A stretch of DNA of 64,000 nucleotides from Salinivirga cyanobacteriivorans (GCF_001443605.1 NZ_CP013118.1:442225-506224); one strand, 5' to 3'; shown: positions 1-9,379, counted from the stretch's first letter. Notes: generated from the letters alone by a model not told the origin. Program-made: numbers and translations.

Positions 1-691
1 GGAATACATCTTCGGTAGCTGGATTTACAGTAAAATTCACATTCAAAGGAACACTGAAAGTATTTGTAAATGCTATATTTTTAGTCAGTTCCACCCCTGC
101 ACTTGTAATGGCAGCTTCATTATGGTACATGCTTTCATAAGGCGTACCACCAACAAAGAGCCGAACAAAACTATCATCTAAATCAATGGTATAAGAAGCA
201 GAAAGCCACGTGGAATACAGGTTATTTCCTTTCTCATCGAGGTCGTAGCCATATAAAAAGGTTCCTGCTGTAAGCTTTAAAGGTATTTTATCAGAAAATT
301 GATAGGCAATCAAAGCTTCCAGTGCATGATTGGTTTTAGAATCTTTCCAGTTAAAATAATCGAATTCAGCAAGATTGTCTTCGTTTTCGGTAAAATAGTC
401 GTTAAGTGTAAAAGTAAAATTTTTTACAGCATACGATAAATAGAGATCAACCTCTGCAAAACTGCCGTCTGTGGCATAAGATCCCCAGGCTCCTATTGAA
501 AAATGCTTATAAGTTAAATCAGCCCAGGGTTGAAATTGTGCAGCATTATCCAGCATCATACCCCGCCAGATATAACGAGTAGATAGGTCGAGGCCAATAG
601 CTGGTTCGATCTTAAGCGAATCGTTATTCGAACTGGAAAAGAGATAAGTTGGTAAAAGCGTGGCTAAGAGGCAGAGTTTTATTAGTTTCAT
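1..691 (-). CDS. Putative outer-membrane beta-barrel protein (partial, C-terminus beyond window)
   Basis: The reading frame is open from an ATG at 691 to the window edge, so about 230 N-terminal residues are visible. It begins MKLIKLCLLATLLPTYLFSS, a clear signal peptide. The mature part has alternating hydrophobic/aromatic strands and a stretch reading DLSTRYIWRGMML followed by FSIGAWGSYA. That pattern resembles TorF/Gcw_chp-type putative porins (family knowledge; no conserved catalytic motif is involved). It should lie in the outer membrane. It is monocistronic as far as visible and transcribed away from alr. The exact family is uncertain; any 10-12-strand barrel is possible. Confidence 0.6.
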   Translation of the reverse strand, partial: MKLIKLCLLATLLPTYLFSSSNNDSLKIEPAIGLDLSTRYIWRGMMLDNAAQFQPWADLTYKHFSIGAWGSYATDGSFAEVDLYLSYAVKNFTFTLNDYFTENEDNLAEFDYFNWKDSKTNHALEALIAYQFSDKIPLKLTAGTFLYGYDLDEKGNNLYSTWLSASYTIDLDDSFVRLFVGGTPYESMYHNEAAITSAGVELTKNIAFTNTFSVPLNVNFTVNPATEDVF

Positions 692-774
692 GGCATATTT
701 TGGTTTATCAAAAATACCAAAGATTTCGCAATTAACTTACAAAAAACTGAAAAGCCGGTTTAAAAAAACCAACG

Positions 775-1926
775 TTAGTCAACTTCATACCGGGGAATAG
801 CTGCAGGAAGGCGTGTTAAAAGCTCATAATTCATACTATTGTTCATGTCGCTAAATGAGCTTATTGTAATGCTTTTATCGCCCTGTTTCCCAATCATAAC
901 CACTTCATCGCCCACTTTCACAATGGGTAAATCAGTCACATCCACTACCATCATATTCATGTTGACTGCTCCAACCACTGGTACGCGTTTCTCATTAATT
1001 AAAACGTGTCCCATATTACTTAAATTGCGGCTAAAACCATAACCATAACCTACCGGAACAGTAGCAATTTTGCTTTCACGGTTAGTCCTGTAGCTTGTAC
1101 CATAGCTCACGTACTCATCCTCGGCCACTGGATTTACACTCATGACCTTACTTTTCCACGAAAGCACCTGTTGCAGTGGATCTTCGGGAATCTGACCATT
1201 GCGTATGTGTAGAATTTTTGTTTCGTTGTTGGGCCAAAAACCATAATTGGCAATACCTACACGCACAAGATCCATTGAAGCTTCGGGAAAATTCAACACG
1301 CCTGCGGAACAGGAAAGATGTTTATATTTCGGTTGTAATCCTTTATCATGAAACCAGCTGCAGCGCCTGTGAAAGGTTCCAATTTGATTATAAATACGAT
1401 CAAAATTGCTCAGACTCTCTGCCCCGGCAAAATGGGTGCACAAACCTTCAAGTTCAATATCCCCGGCATTTTCCTGCAGCTTTTGGGCTACGTACTCCAG
1501 ATCATCTTTCACAAAACCGGTACGGTGCATACCGGTCTCCAGTTCGATGTGAATTCTGGCAGGAAGCGAAGTTTGCTTCGCAATCTTGCATACAGCATCA
1601 AGGCGCTCCTTGGTAAAAACAAAAAAGGAGATATTATTTTCAATGGCCCATTCAAGATGATCATCATCAACGAAACCCATTATCATCAAATCGCAATAAT
1701 CATTCTTCACTTTTAATGCCCTTCTTGCCTCTTCCACACTAAAAACGGAGAAGTGATCTATACCGCAAGATTCCACTAGTGGAAGCAAATCCTCAATTCC
1801 ATGACCATAGGCATTTGCTTTTATCACCATTGAATAGCGAGGGCTATCGCCTGCCATCTTTTTCATAAACTGAATATTATTGTTCAATGCACTTTTGCTA
1901 AGCTCTATATATGATGTAAAAAGCAT
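775..1926 (-). CDS. alr: Alanine racemase
   Basis: PLP-dependent interconversion of L- and D-alanine, supplying D-Ala for peptidoglycan in the cytoplasm. The PLP-lysine motif VIKANAYGHG is near residue 36, and the catalytic tyrosine lies in the conserved segment YVSYGTSYR in the C-terminal half, followed by TVPVGYGYGF. The length of 383 residues is normal. An upstream TTG (1947) would add seven residues, but the ATG at 1926 (MLFTSYIELS) aligns with the family start, so I use that. The neighbouring DUF427 gene starts beyond it on the same strand. A second fold-III racemase-like gene (30025-31095) is present in the window but is divergent in sequence. Confidence 0.95.
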   Translation of the reverse strand: MLFTSYIELSKSALNNNIQFMKKMAGDSPRYSMVIKANAYGHGIEDLLPLVESCGIDHFSVFSVEEARRALKVKNDYCDLMIMGFVDDDHLEWAIENNISFFVFTKERLDAVCKIAKQTSLPARIHIELETGMHRTGFVKDDLEYVAQKLQENAGDIELEGLCTHFAGAESLSNFDRIYNQIGTFHRRCSWFHDKGLQPKYKHLSCSAGVLNFPEASMDLVRVGIANYGFWPNNETKILHIRNGQIPEDPLQQVLSWKSKVMSVNPVAEDEYVSYGTSYRTNRESKIATVPVGYGYGFSRNLSNMGHVLINEKRVPVVGAVNMNMMVVDVTDLPIVKVGDEVVMIGKQGDKSITISSFSDMNNSMNYELLTRLPAAIPRYEVD

Positions 1927-1979
1927 AAAATAAATTTTTGCAGACAATTAAACATGTGGTTTTCCCGCAGGATAACCAT

Positions 1980-2267
1980 TTAAATATCTTCGATTTTAAC
2001 TACAGATTTGTCAAAAGCCACATGGTTCTTAATGTTGCTGGCTGCAGCTTTGGGTTCGGGATAATACCAGGCTGCGGCTTCATCTTTATCTTCACCGTGA
2101 ACCAGGTTATAGTAAGAGGCTTTACCTTTCCATGGACAAAAAGTCTCTTTGTTGTTTTGCTCAAAAAAGCTTTGATGAATCGATTCCGGTGGAAAATAGT
2201 AATTGTTTTCCACAACTATGGTTTTGTCGCTTTCTGCAACCAACTGATTGTTCCAAATAACTCGCAT
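1980..2267 (-). CDS. DUF427 domain protein
   Basis: A 95-residue protein starting MRVIWNNQLVAESDKT with the DUF427 hallmarks: YYFPPESI, then CPWKGKASYYN, and AAWYYPEPKAAA near the C-terminus. The frame is open further upstream (to 2387) but that stretch runs through an intergenic repeat, so the ATG at 2267 is preferred. DUF427 proteins are small cytoplasmic beta proteins without established function. It lies 53 bp upstream of alr on the same strand and could be co-transcribed. Confidence 0.88.
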   Translation of the reverse strand: MRVIWNNQLVAESDKTIVVENNYYFPPESIHQSFFEQNNKETFCPWKGKASYYNLVHGEDKDEAAAWYYPEPKAAASNIKNHVAFDKSVVKIEDI

Positions 2268-2354
2268 AATTTGTTGTTTAATGTTTACGTAAATTATAAA
2301 CAACCTGCTGAGTATTGAGTTTAAAAATATTTCAGTAAAAAACAACCGATGAAA

Positions 2355-2519
2355 GAGACTTTCCAAAAAGTCAAACATTGCCGTCATCGCACGGAACGAC
2401 TTCCGTCGTAGTAGAGCGAAAGTGAGAGCGACAAAGCGATCTGTTTGATTTTTTCAAGTTTTTAAAAGATAGCTTCGTTTCACTCGCCATAACGTCTTCG
2501 AACCTTTTTGGACAGCCTC
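2355..2519. repeat. 165-bp MITE-like element with 16-bp terminal inverted repeats
   Basis: The left end GAGACTTTCCAAAAAG (2355-2370) and the reverse complement of the right end, GAGGCTGTCCAAAAAG (2504-2519), match at 14 of 16 positions. There is no coding capacity inside. It sits between the DUF427 and ferritin-like genes. The size, the paired ends and the intergenic position suggest a non-autonomous transposable element. No matching transposase ends were recognised in this window. Confidence 0.5.
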
Positions 2520-2542
2520 TTGTAGTTCATCTGCAATAATTT

Positions 2543-2998
2543 TTAATTTTCACGCAGGATATGCTCATCATATTCCAGTTCGAAACGGAGTTTATGTTTT
2601 GATTCTTCCATGGCAAGCGCCTCGAAAAGCTCTTTCATAGCATTATTCGGAGCTCTTTTTGCCAGGTTTGAATAAAGCCTGAAAGCAGCTTTCTCTTTTT
2701 GCATGGCCACCACCAGGGCATCCTGATAATCCATGTCGGGTTTTGGTTTTACTTTTACGGTATAGTCTGCAATTTGCAAATCGGCTACTTTTTCATCAGC
2801 AACCTCAAAACTGCCATTGGTTTTAATCTCTTTTAAGCGCGCCTTATGGCTGACTTCTTCCTGCGCAAATTGCTCAAATATTTCCTGCATATCTTTTGTC
2901 TTTGCCTGGGCGGCCATTTTACTGTAAAAATCTACGGCTTCCTGCTCGCTCTGCATGGCAAAATCCAAAATTTCATCGATATTTTTAAAGTGCTTCAT
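2543..2998 (-). CDS. Ferritin-like di-iron protein (rubrerythrin family, no rubredoxin domain)
   Basis: A 151-residue four-helix protein with two similar halves: helix 1 SEQEAVDFYSKMA, helix 2 EEVSHKARLKEI, helix 3 MQKEKAAFRLYS, helix 4 MEESKHKLRFELEY. The paired E and ExxH residues form the rubrerythrin-type di-iron site. The C-terminal rubredoxin (CxxC) domain of full-length rubrerythrin is absent. The likely role is peroxide or oxygen detoxification in the cytoplasm. It follows the large flavin/Fe-S oxidoreductase gene after 28 bp on the same strand, so it is probably the last gene of that operon and protects oxygen-sensitive clusters (inference). Confidence 0.85.
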   Translation of the reverse strand: MKHFKNIDEILDFAMQSEQEAVDFYSKMAAQAKTKDMQEIFEQFAQEEVSHKARLKEIKTNGSFEVADEKVADLQIADYTVKVKPKPDMDYQDALVVAMQKEKAAFRLYSNLAKRAPNNAMKELFEALAMEESKHKLRFELEYDEHILREN

Positions 2999-3026
2999 GG
3001 TTGTATGTTTAAGCGTTTTATTCCCT

Positions 3027-6000
3027 TTAACCGTATATGCTGGCTTCCACTTCTACCCGTTTTCCTGTAAATGCCTTTTCAAACATTTCATCAAACTTTT
3101 TATTTATAAAATCGGCTCCATTATTAAACATGGCTTTATCACCAGCACGCTCTGTTACTATAAAATTTAACTTATTGTCCACTTCGCCAGGTAAATCACG
3201 TGCTATATCGTCCATCACATAAGCGGCATCTTTTTTTGTTTCAATGCCAAATTGCTCCAATAATGCAACCAGTTGATGAAATGTTGTTTTTTCAGTCTTT
3301 GTGCTAAAATGCTGGGTATATTGCTGAATAAAACGGTTGGTATTGGTATAGCTACCGCTTGATTCTATTGTAAATGATGCAGGTAAAATAACGTCTGCCT
3401 GTTTAGCTGTTTCTGTCATAAAAGCGTCCTGAACAACTATAAATGAAGCATTATCTATCAATTTGGCAATATCTTGCTGATTTTTCGCTGTACCAACGGG
3501 ATCTTCGCCCAAAATCATGATGTTTTTAAATGCCCCTTCCTGCACTTTCATCTTCAGGGTATCATCTGTTTTTTCTGGTTTCATACCGCCAATTTTGAGT
3601 GATGGTGCAATACCCATATCTAACAATCCCTGCGAATTATTTTTTTCTTTAAGTACCACAACACCCATGGCTGTTTTCCCCAGCTTCCCGGTTATCATTG
3701 CCAGATTCAGTACTTCCTGGGAAGTTGCAGGGTCAACCTCTTTTTCAGAAAAAATCATGATGGCGTTTGGCTCAAGATTGTAGGCATCTGCCAGCTTTTC
3801 AACTGCGTTTTCCGATATTCCACTTTGTTTTACCAGCTCCTTATAATCGCTGCTCAAAAGATTCGATTTATATTTTTCATAATCTGCACATTGTGCATCG
3901 ATAAACATCCGATTCTCTTTTCCATTATTCACCAAATAGTGGTTCATAGCTTTTACCAGGTGGTAATATGATTTTACATGAATGTTTTCATCGGCCTTGT
4001 ACGACATGGCAGATTGTTCTTTTTCTGTAATTACCACCAAAGGTTTTTCATTTTCAACAACTTGCTGTTGAACCATAAAACCGGCCACTGCATTATCTTT
4101 ATTAATTTCTGATCCCAGGAGGAAAAATTTTCCACCATCTTTAAGCTGGTCGAAGGGTACACTATGCCTGTTATTATTCACATAACCATATTCACGACCT
4201 AAATAATGGAAACTACCGATATTTTCTGTTTTCATACCTTTGCGGGCCAACTTGCCTGCCAGGTAGAGTTCCTCGTTAGATAAACGCGCTCCGGCAAAAA
4301 GTGCATTATGTGCTCCCTCTCCTTCACTGAACTGCTTTTTAATATGAGCAAACACTTCAGTAAATTCCACAGGTCTAAATTTTCCGTTCTCTTTGATCAA
4401 CGGTTTAGTAATACGCTCTTTATCGTTCAGGTAATGGTATCCGAAACGGGCATAGCGGCATATATTGCCATCTTTATTAACTGTACCCTTTGCTCCTTCA
4501 ACGGTTGTTACAAAGCCATTTTTATGATGAATCTCCAACTCACAGCCTATACTACAATAGTTGCAGAGGGTTTTTGAAACTTCTGTTTTGACCGGAAGTG
4601 GCTTAAACAGTACGTTTTCTGTAATAGCACCTGTCGGACATGCGGAAATACACATACCGCAGGATTCGCAGTTGGTTTCGTTAAGAGAATTGCCCATACT
4701 AGGTGCAATGTAAGTTTCAAATCCACGTTCCACAAGGCCGAGGGCATTGGCTCCAACTACATTTTTACAAATGCGCACACATCGGGTACACAATATACAT
4801 TTATTATTGTCTATCTCTATAAACGGATGGCTGTGGTCGGTTTCAAAATCATTGAACTCGCCTTCAAAAGCCATTTGTTCTGCCTGATATTCTGTGGCAT
4901 ATGCTTTTAAATCGCAGGTATGTAAAGCAGAGCATCCGCACTCCAAACAGCGGCCAGTTTCGCGCTTTGCCACCGCTTCGCCGGCATAGCCAAGTTCCAC
5001 TTCATTGAAATTAACCCGTTCGCTTTCAGGCAACGTTGGCATCTCTTCACGCTGTTGATTCTGATACCTCTCCAGGTAGTCTTTCTTTTCCTGTTTCTTA
5101 AAATTTGCTTTACGGCTGAAAAACTCCCTGGGTTCGGGCTTAATCTCTTCTCCTATTAAAAACTGATGGCAACTGTGTGCAGCAGTTTTAGCCTGAGCTA
5201 CAGCCTCTATAATCGTGGCAGGACCTGTAACGCCATCACCTGCTGCAAAAACGGAAGGAATGGAGGTTTGCAGGGTTTGTTCATCAGCATCAATGTCTCC
5301 CCAGCGATTGGCTAGCAGTTCGCCATTGGAACTGTGATTGTTGATATCATCCAAAAAGTTGATATCGGTCTTTTGCCCAATGGCCGCAAGGATGTAATCA
5401 AATTCTTCATCGTACTCCGATCCCTCTATGGGTTTTGGTCTGCGTCGCCCGCTTTCATCGGGTTCTCCCAGTTCCATTTTTATGAGGGTCATGCTTTTAA
5501 CACGTCCCTGCTCATCTTTATTCACTTTCACGGGGTTTGTCAACAGATTATAATCCACGCCTTCCAGTTTCGATTCATGAATCTCAATGGGATTGGCAGG
5601 CATTTCTTTCTCTGTACGGCGATAAATTACTTTCACATCGGTTGAGCCACAGCGGATGGCAGTTCGGCAGCAGTCCATTGCTGTATTTCCTCCACCCACT
5701 ACAGCCACCTTTTTGCCTTTAAAGTCGTATCGCTGCCCGGTCATTTCCATATTACGGAGAAAATCGATTCCGGAAAATACATTTTCAGCATCTTCACCCT
5801 CAGCCCGCAGTAAAGTACCTCTTTGGGAACCGATGGTTAGAATGGTAGCATCATAATCCTTATCCAATTGCGCATAACTAAGATTGTCACCCAGTTTTTG
5901 GTTATAGTGAATATTCACACCCAACTCGGTGATGCGCTCCACTTCTTTATCGAGGATATCGTTGGGTAAACGGTACTCCGGAATACCATAACGCAGCCAA

Positions 6001-6704
6001 CCTCCGGCATGTGGTTGTGCTTCGTAAATATCGCACTGATGGCCCTTTTGCTGTAGAAACCATGCAGCAGAAAGACCGCCCGGGCCAGCACCGATAATAG
6101 CGACTTTTTTACCAGTCGTTTCAGCTACCTCAGGGCTGTAGTAATTCTCTGATGCAAAATCCTGATCGGCAGCAAAACGTTTTAGGTAATCGATGCCAAC
6201 TGCATTATCTTCGTCCAACAAATTACGCCTACATGCCACCTCGCAAGGGCGCACACAAACACGCCCGCAAATGGCCGGTAGCGGGTTGGTTTCTTTAATC
6301 AACCCGATAGCATCGCTGTAACGTTCTTTTTCAATAAGCGAAATATATCCCTGTACATCGACACCAGCCGGACACTCCTCCTTACATGGCCCCACGCAAT
6401 CGGCATAATGGTTACTAAGCATGAGTTCGAGGGCAGTTTTCCGCGATTTTTTTACTGCTTCGTTGGATGTATTGATATGCATACCTTCATTCACAAATGT
6501 GGAACAAGAGGGCTGCATTGATTTCTTACCATTTTGCTCCACTTCCACCACGCATACGTAACATGAAGAGTTAGGTTTTAAACGCTCATCGAAGCAAAGC
6601 GTCGGGATTTGAATATCATGTTGCTTTGCCATCTCCAGTATGGTTTCATCGGCATTGGCAGTAGTATGTTTTCCGTTTAATATGATGTTGACTTTATCAC
6701 TCAT
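3027..6704 (-). CDS. Giant GltD-like / molybdopterin-oxidoreductase-like Fe-S flavoprotein (StnC-like)
   Basis: 1225 residues with stacked redox modules. There is an N-terminal [2Fe-2S] ferredoxin domain (about 1-95, CYVC core). Next come GltD-type Fe-S motifs (CKEECPAG, CGRVCVRPCEVACRR), then an FAD/NAD(P) module (GAGPGG near 205; GGGNTAMD near 340). These are followed by two 4Fe-4S motifs (CILCTRCVRIC and CESCGMCISACP, about 640-710), a molybdopterin-type Fe4S4 motif (CNYCSIGCE) and a molybdopterin-fold domain. No Cys or Sec is visible at the metal-ligand position of formate dehydrogenases, so I doubt an active molybdenum site. It is second downstream of NuoE- and NuoF-like genes. The set matches Stn/Hnd-type NAD(P)-ferredoxin oxidoreductases. 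Direct bifurcation between NADPH, NADH and ferredoxin is inferred. Databases would probably label it formate dehydrogenase alpha. Confidence 0.8.
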   Translation of the reverse strand: MSDKVNIILNGKHTTANADETILEMAKQHDIQIPTLCFDERLKPNSSCYVCVVEVEQNGKKSMQPSCSTFVNEGMHINTSNEAVKKSRKTALELMLSNHYADCVGPCKEECPAGVDVQGYISLIEKERYSDAIGLIKETNPLPAICGRVCVRPCEVACRRNLLDEDNAVGIDYLKRFAADQDFASENYYSPEVAETTGKKVAIIGAGPGGLSAAWFLQQKGHQCDIYEAQPHAGGWLRYGIPEYRLPNDILDKEVERITELGVNIHYNQKLGDNLSYAQLDKDYDATILTIGSQRGTLLRAEGEDAENVFSGIDFLRNMEMTGQRYDFKGKKVAVVGGGNTAMDCCRTAIRCGSTDVKVIYRRTEKEMPANPIEIHESKLEGVDYNLLTNPVKVNKDEQGRVKSMTLIKMELGEPDESGRRRPKPIEGSEYDEEFDYILAAIGQKTDINFLDDINNHSSNGELLANRWGDIDADEQTLQTSIPSVFAAGDGVTGPATIIEAVAQAKTAAHSCHQFLIGEEIKPEPREFFSRKANFKKQEKKDYLERYQNQQREEMPTLPESERVNFNEVELGYAGEAVAKRETGRCLECGCSALHTCDLKAYATEYQAEQMAFEGEFNDFETDHSHPFIEIDNNKCILCTRCVRICKNVVGANALGLVERGFETYIAPSMGNSLNETNCESCGMCISACPTGAITENVLFKPLPVKTEVSKTLCNYCSIGCELEIHHKNGFVTTVEGAKGTVNKDGNICRYARFGYHYLNDKERITKPLIKENGKFRPVEFTEVFAHIKKQFSEGEGAHNALFAGARLSNEELYLAGKLARKGMKTENIGSFHYLGREYGYVNNNRHSVPFDQLKDGGKFFLLGSEINKDNAVAGFMVQQQVVENEKPLVVITEKEQSAMSYKADENIHVKSYYHLVKAMNHYLVNNGKENRMFIDAQCADYEKYKSNLLSSDYKELVKQSGISENAVEKLADAYNLEPNAIMIFSEKEVDPATSQEVLNLAMITGKLGKTAMGVVVLKEKNNSQGLLDMGIAPSLKIGGMKPEKTDDTLKMKVQEGAFKNIMILGEDPVGTAKNQQDIAKLIDNASFIVVQDAFMTETAKQADVILPASFTIESSGSYTNTNRFIQQYTQHFSTKTEKTTFHQLVALLEQFGIETKKDAAYVMDDIARDLPGEVDNKLNFIVTERAGDKAMFNNGADFINKKFDEMFEKAFTGKRVEVEASIYG

Positions 6705-6723
6705 AGGTCTGAATTTGTCGGAT

Positions 6724-8502
6724 TTATGAAACTAAAACAGCATCGAATTTACACTTACTGAAGCACTCTCCACAGCGAATACATTTGTCCTGATCTATAA
6801 TATGGACTCCTTTTCGCTCACCGGAAATGGCTTCTGTGGGGCAAGCCTTAGCACATACGGTGCAGCCTGTACATTTTTCCGGATCAATTTCATAATGCAA
6901 TAACTTTTTGCACACAGCAGCAGGACATTTCTTGTCGTTAATGTGTGCTTCATATTCATCTTTAAAATAGCGTATGGTTGTTAATACCGGATTTGGAGCT
7001 GTTTGCCCCAAGCCACAGAGTGAATTTTTCTTAACCTCCCCGCCAAGTTCTAGCAGCTTATCAATATCTTCTGGTTTTCCGTCGCCTTCGGTAATGCGCG
7101 TTAAAATTTCGAGCATACGTTTGGTTCCAATGCGGCAGAATGTACACTTCCCGCAGGATTCTTTTCGTGTAAAATCCAGGAAAAACCTGGCAACATCAAC
7201 CATACACGTCGTTTCATCCATCACTACGAGGCCACCGGACCCCATAATGGCGCCTGTTGCTGTTACTGATTCATAATCGACTTTGGTATCGAGTAAATGA
7301 GCAGGAATGCATCCCCCTGAGGGTCCGCCCAACTGAACAGCTTTTAGTTTTTTGTTACCGGGTATTCCACCACCCAGTTTATACACCACATCTTCGATGG
7401 AAATTCCCATTGGCACCTCCACAAGGCCACCGCGAATAATTTTCCCGGCCAGTGCAAATACCTTTGTTCCTTTACTTTTTTCAGTGCCGTAAGTAGCATA
7501 CTTTTCCGGGCCGTTGCTTATGATCCAGGGTATGTTGGCCAGTGTTTCGACATTGTTTATATTCGAGGGCTTTTCCCACAAACCTGATACAGCCGGAAAA
7601 GGTGGTCGCTTGCGTGGCATCCCCCGCTTACCTTCAATTGAAGCAATCAGTGCGGTTTCTTCTCCACAAACAAATGCACCTGCGCCCTCTTTTACATAAA
7701 TATCGAAATCGAAACCCTCGATACCAAAACTGTTCTTTCCTAAATAGCCTTGATCATGCGCCTGCTGAATGGCCTTATTGAGCCGTTTAATGGCAAGTGG
7801 ATACTCTGCCCGGCAATAAATTACGCCACCGGTGGCCTGCATTGCATAAGCGCCAATTATCATTCCTTCCAATACAGCATGCGGGTCACCTTCAAGCAAT
7901 GAACGATCCATGAAAGCTCCGGGATCGCCCTCATCGGCATTGCAAATTATGTATTTTTCTTCTGACTTACTGTTAAAAGCAAATTTCCATTTTAATCCTG
8001 TAGGGAAACCACCTCCTCCGCGCCCACGCAAACCGGAATCTATGATGGTTTGTATTACTTTAGCAGGTTCAACGTTATTGTTAAAAAGATGCTTAATGGC
8101 CTGATAGCCACCTTGCGCTTCATATTCTTCAATTCTTTCGGGATCAATAACTCCACAATGCCGCAAAGCTATTCGCGTTTGATCATTCATAAAACCATTA
8201 TGCGGAGTATCGAAGTTGGCTGTGTGCACCACGTATTTTTCTAACGGCACATTAAGTTTCAGATGACTGTGCAAAACATCTTCTATCAAGTCGGGTGTCA
8301 TATCGCCGTAGAGATAAGTGCCGTCGGCATCTTTAACTTCTACAAGAGGCTCTTTATAGCACATACCAATACCACTTGTTTGCTGCAGATCAATTGGCAG
8401 CTGGTCTTGTTTTATAATGTTCTGAAGGTGTGTATGCACCTTACCAGCTCCGGCTGCTATTCCGGAACTACCTACATCAACTGTAACCTTAAGATTTTCC
8501 AT
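6724..8502 (-). CDS. NuoF/HydB-like NADH-binding Fe-S flavoprotein
   Basis: 592 residues. A thioredoxin-like N-terminal domain (1-90) is followed by the NADH/FMN domain (GRGGGGFPTGLKW near 160; CNADEGDPGAFMDRSLLEGD near 190). Then comes the 4Fe-4S binding segment (ESCGKCTFCRIGTKR and SLCGLGQ), and a C-terminal pair of ferredoxin clusters (CTGCTVCAKACP, CIRCGECFSKCK). This is the NADH-oxidising subunit of HydABC/Hnd/Stn-type complexes rather than respiratory NuoF, which lacks the C-terminal ferredoxin. The N-terminal 2Fe-2S site is degenerate: it has GSSGIAAGA where the family has GSCGIAAGA, and TSGIGMC instead of TGCIGMC. The gap to the downstream gene is 19 bp. Confidence 0.88.
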   Translation of the reverse strand: MENLKVTVDVGSSGIAAGAGKVHTHLQNIIKQDQLPIDLQQTSGIGMCYKEPLVEVKDADGTYLYGDMTPDLIEDVLHSHLKLNVPLEKYVVHTANFDTPHNGFMNDQTRIALRHCGVIDPERIEEYEAQGGYQAIKHLFNNNVEPAKVIQTIIDSGLRGRGGGGFPTGLKWKFAFNSKSEEKYIICNADEGDPGAFMDRSLLEGDPHAVLEGMIIGAYAMQATGGVIYCRAEYPLAIKRLNKAIQQAHDQGYLGKNSFGIEGFDFDIYVKEGAGAFVCGEETALIASIEGKRGMPRKRPPFPAVSGLWEKPSNINNVETLANIPWIISNGPEKYATYGTEKSKGTKVFALAGKIIRGGLVEVPMGISIEDVVYKLGGGIPGNKKLKAVQLGGPSGGCIPAHLLDTKVDYESVTATGAIMGSGGLVVMDETTCMVDVARFFLDFTRKESCGKCTFCRIGTKRMLEILTRITEGDGKPEDIDKLLELGGEVKKNSLCGLGQTAPNPVLTTIRYFKDEYEAHINDKKCPAAVCKKLLHYEIDPEKCTGCTVCAKACPTEAISGERKGVHIIDQDKCIRCGECFSKCKFDAVLVS

Positions 8503-8538
8503 AAATAAGTGGGGCTTTATATCAGATAAATGCTTATG

Positions 8539-9060
8539 TTAATTTTGCTCGCTTCGACGAATATCTTTTACAATTCTGGAAGCTTTTTTGCCATCAAGGT
8601 TGCCATAGGTTTCATCACCAATCATCATTACAGGAGCCAGGGAGCAACAGCCAAGACATGCTACTGATTCAAGTGTAAATAACATATCGTCGGTAGTTTC
8701 CCCGTCTTTTACACCCAGGGTTTCTTCCAGTGATTCGGTGATTTTCGTTGCATTCTGCACATGACAAGCTGTTCCGTGACAAACTTTGACAATATTTTTG
8801 CCCACAGGCTTCAGTCTAAACTGAGCATAGAAGGTTGCAACACCAAACATATCGTTCAATTGCAAACCAGTTTCATGTGCAATTTTTTCAAATGCAGCAC
8901 GTGGCAAATAGCCGTAAATATCCTGTGTGCCCTGGAGCAAAGGAATCATATTGCCTTTTTTGTTTTTATATTTATCGATTAGTGGATCCAGTAAATTCAG
9001 ATCGACCTGCTCTGAAGGTCCAGTTTGAGCAAGTTTTTGTGGGAGCCGTTGTACACGCAT
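8539..9060 (-). CDS. NuoE/HydC-like [2Fe-2S] thioredoxin-fold subunit
   Basis: 173 residues with a helical N-terminal part (YLPRAAFEKIAHETGL) and the four cysteine ligands in VCHGTACHVQNA and ACLGCCSLAPV, the classical NuoE pattern. It transfers electrons from the FMN subunit. The ATG at 9060 gives family length. It is the first gene of the redox operon, 36 bp before the NuoF-like gene. Together with the next two genes it forms a complete soluble NAD(H)-linked oxidoreductase; there is no H-cluster hydrogenase gene next to it. Confidence 0.9.
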   Translation of the reverse strand: MRVQRLPQKLAQTGPSEQVDLNLLDPLIDKYKNKKGNMIPLLQGTQDIYGYLPRAAFEKIAHETGLQLNDMFGVATFYAQFRLKPVGKNIVKVCHGTACHVQNATKITESLEETLGVKDGETTDDMLFTLESVACLGCCSLAPVMMIGDETYGNLDGKKASRIVKDIRRSEQN

Positions 9061-9224
9061 AGTTAGCTAACTTTAAAATCAAAAAAACCAATAACCAAAA
9101 TTTCGCAATGTGAATTTAGGCAATGCCGATGATCTAAAAAACGACATAGATGTGTTTTTTCGCGAAATACGCTAATTTGAAAAGGTTTTAAATTACCGGA
9201 CGAAAAACCGCTCTGCGATCGCCA

Positions 9225-9375
9225 ATCCCTTCAACGAACGTAAAACCCTTCAAGTGGTCGCAGACCCTTGAAGCGGGTGGGTTTGTAAACCGGAAAGCGG
9301 TTGCTTTTTTTCACCATTCGTTACTTCATAACCGCTCGAAGGGTTTCAGCTGCGATAGCGCCGGTTCGAGGGTTA
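9225..9375. repeat. REP-type palindrome cluster
   Basis: The intergenic stretch upstream of the NuoE-like gene carries CCCTTCAACGAACG, then CCCTTCAAGTGGTCG, then ACCCTTGAAGCGGGTGGGTT and, inverted, AACCGCTCGAAGGGTTT. The same modules, in the same order, recur on both sides of the RAYT transposase at 14353-14937. It occupies most of the gap between the redox operon and the hybrid kinase and could form stable hairpins, acting as a terminator or mRNA stabiliser for the convergent region (inference). Confidence 0.75.
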
Positions 9376-9379
9376 AATC

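Noticed and set aside
3027..6704. Catalytic formate dehydrogenase alpha subunit
   Set aside because: Neither Cys nor Sec is visible at the metal-ligand position, and no FDH accessory genes are adjacent.
6724..9060. Trimeric [FeFe]-hydrogenase HydABC
   Set aside because: The third subunit lacks H-cluster motifs (TSCCPxW, MPCxxKxxE); it is a GltD-type fusion instead.
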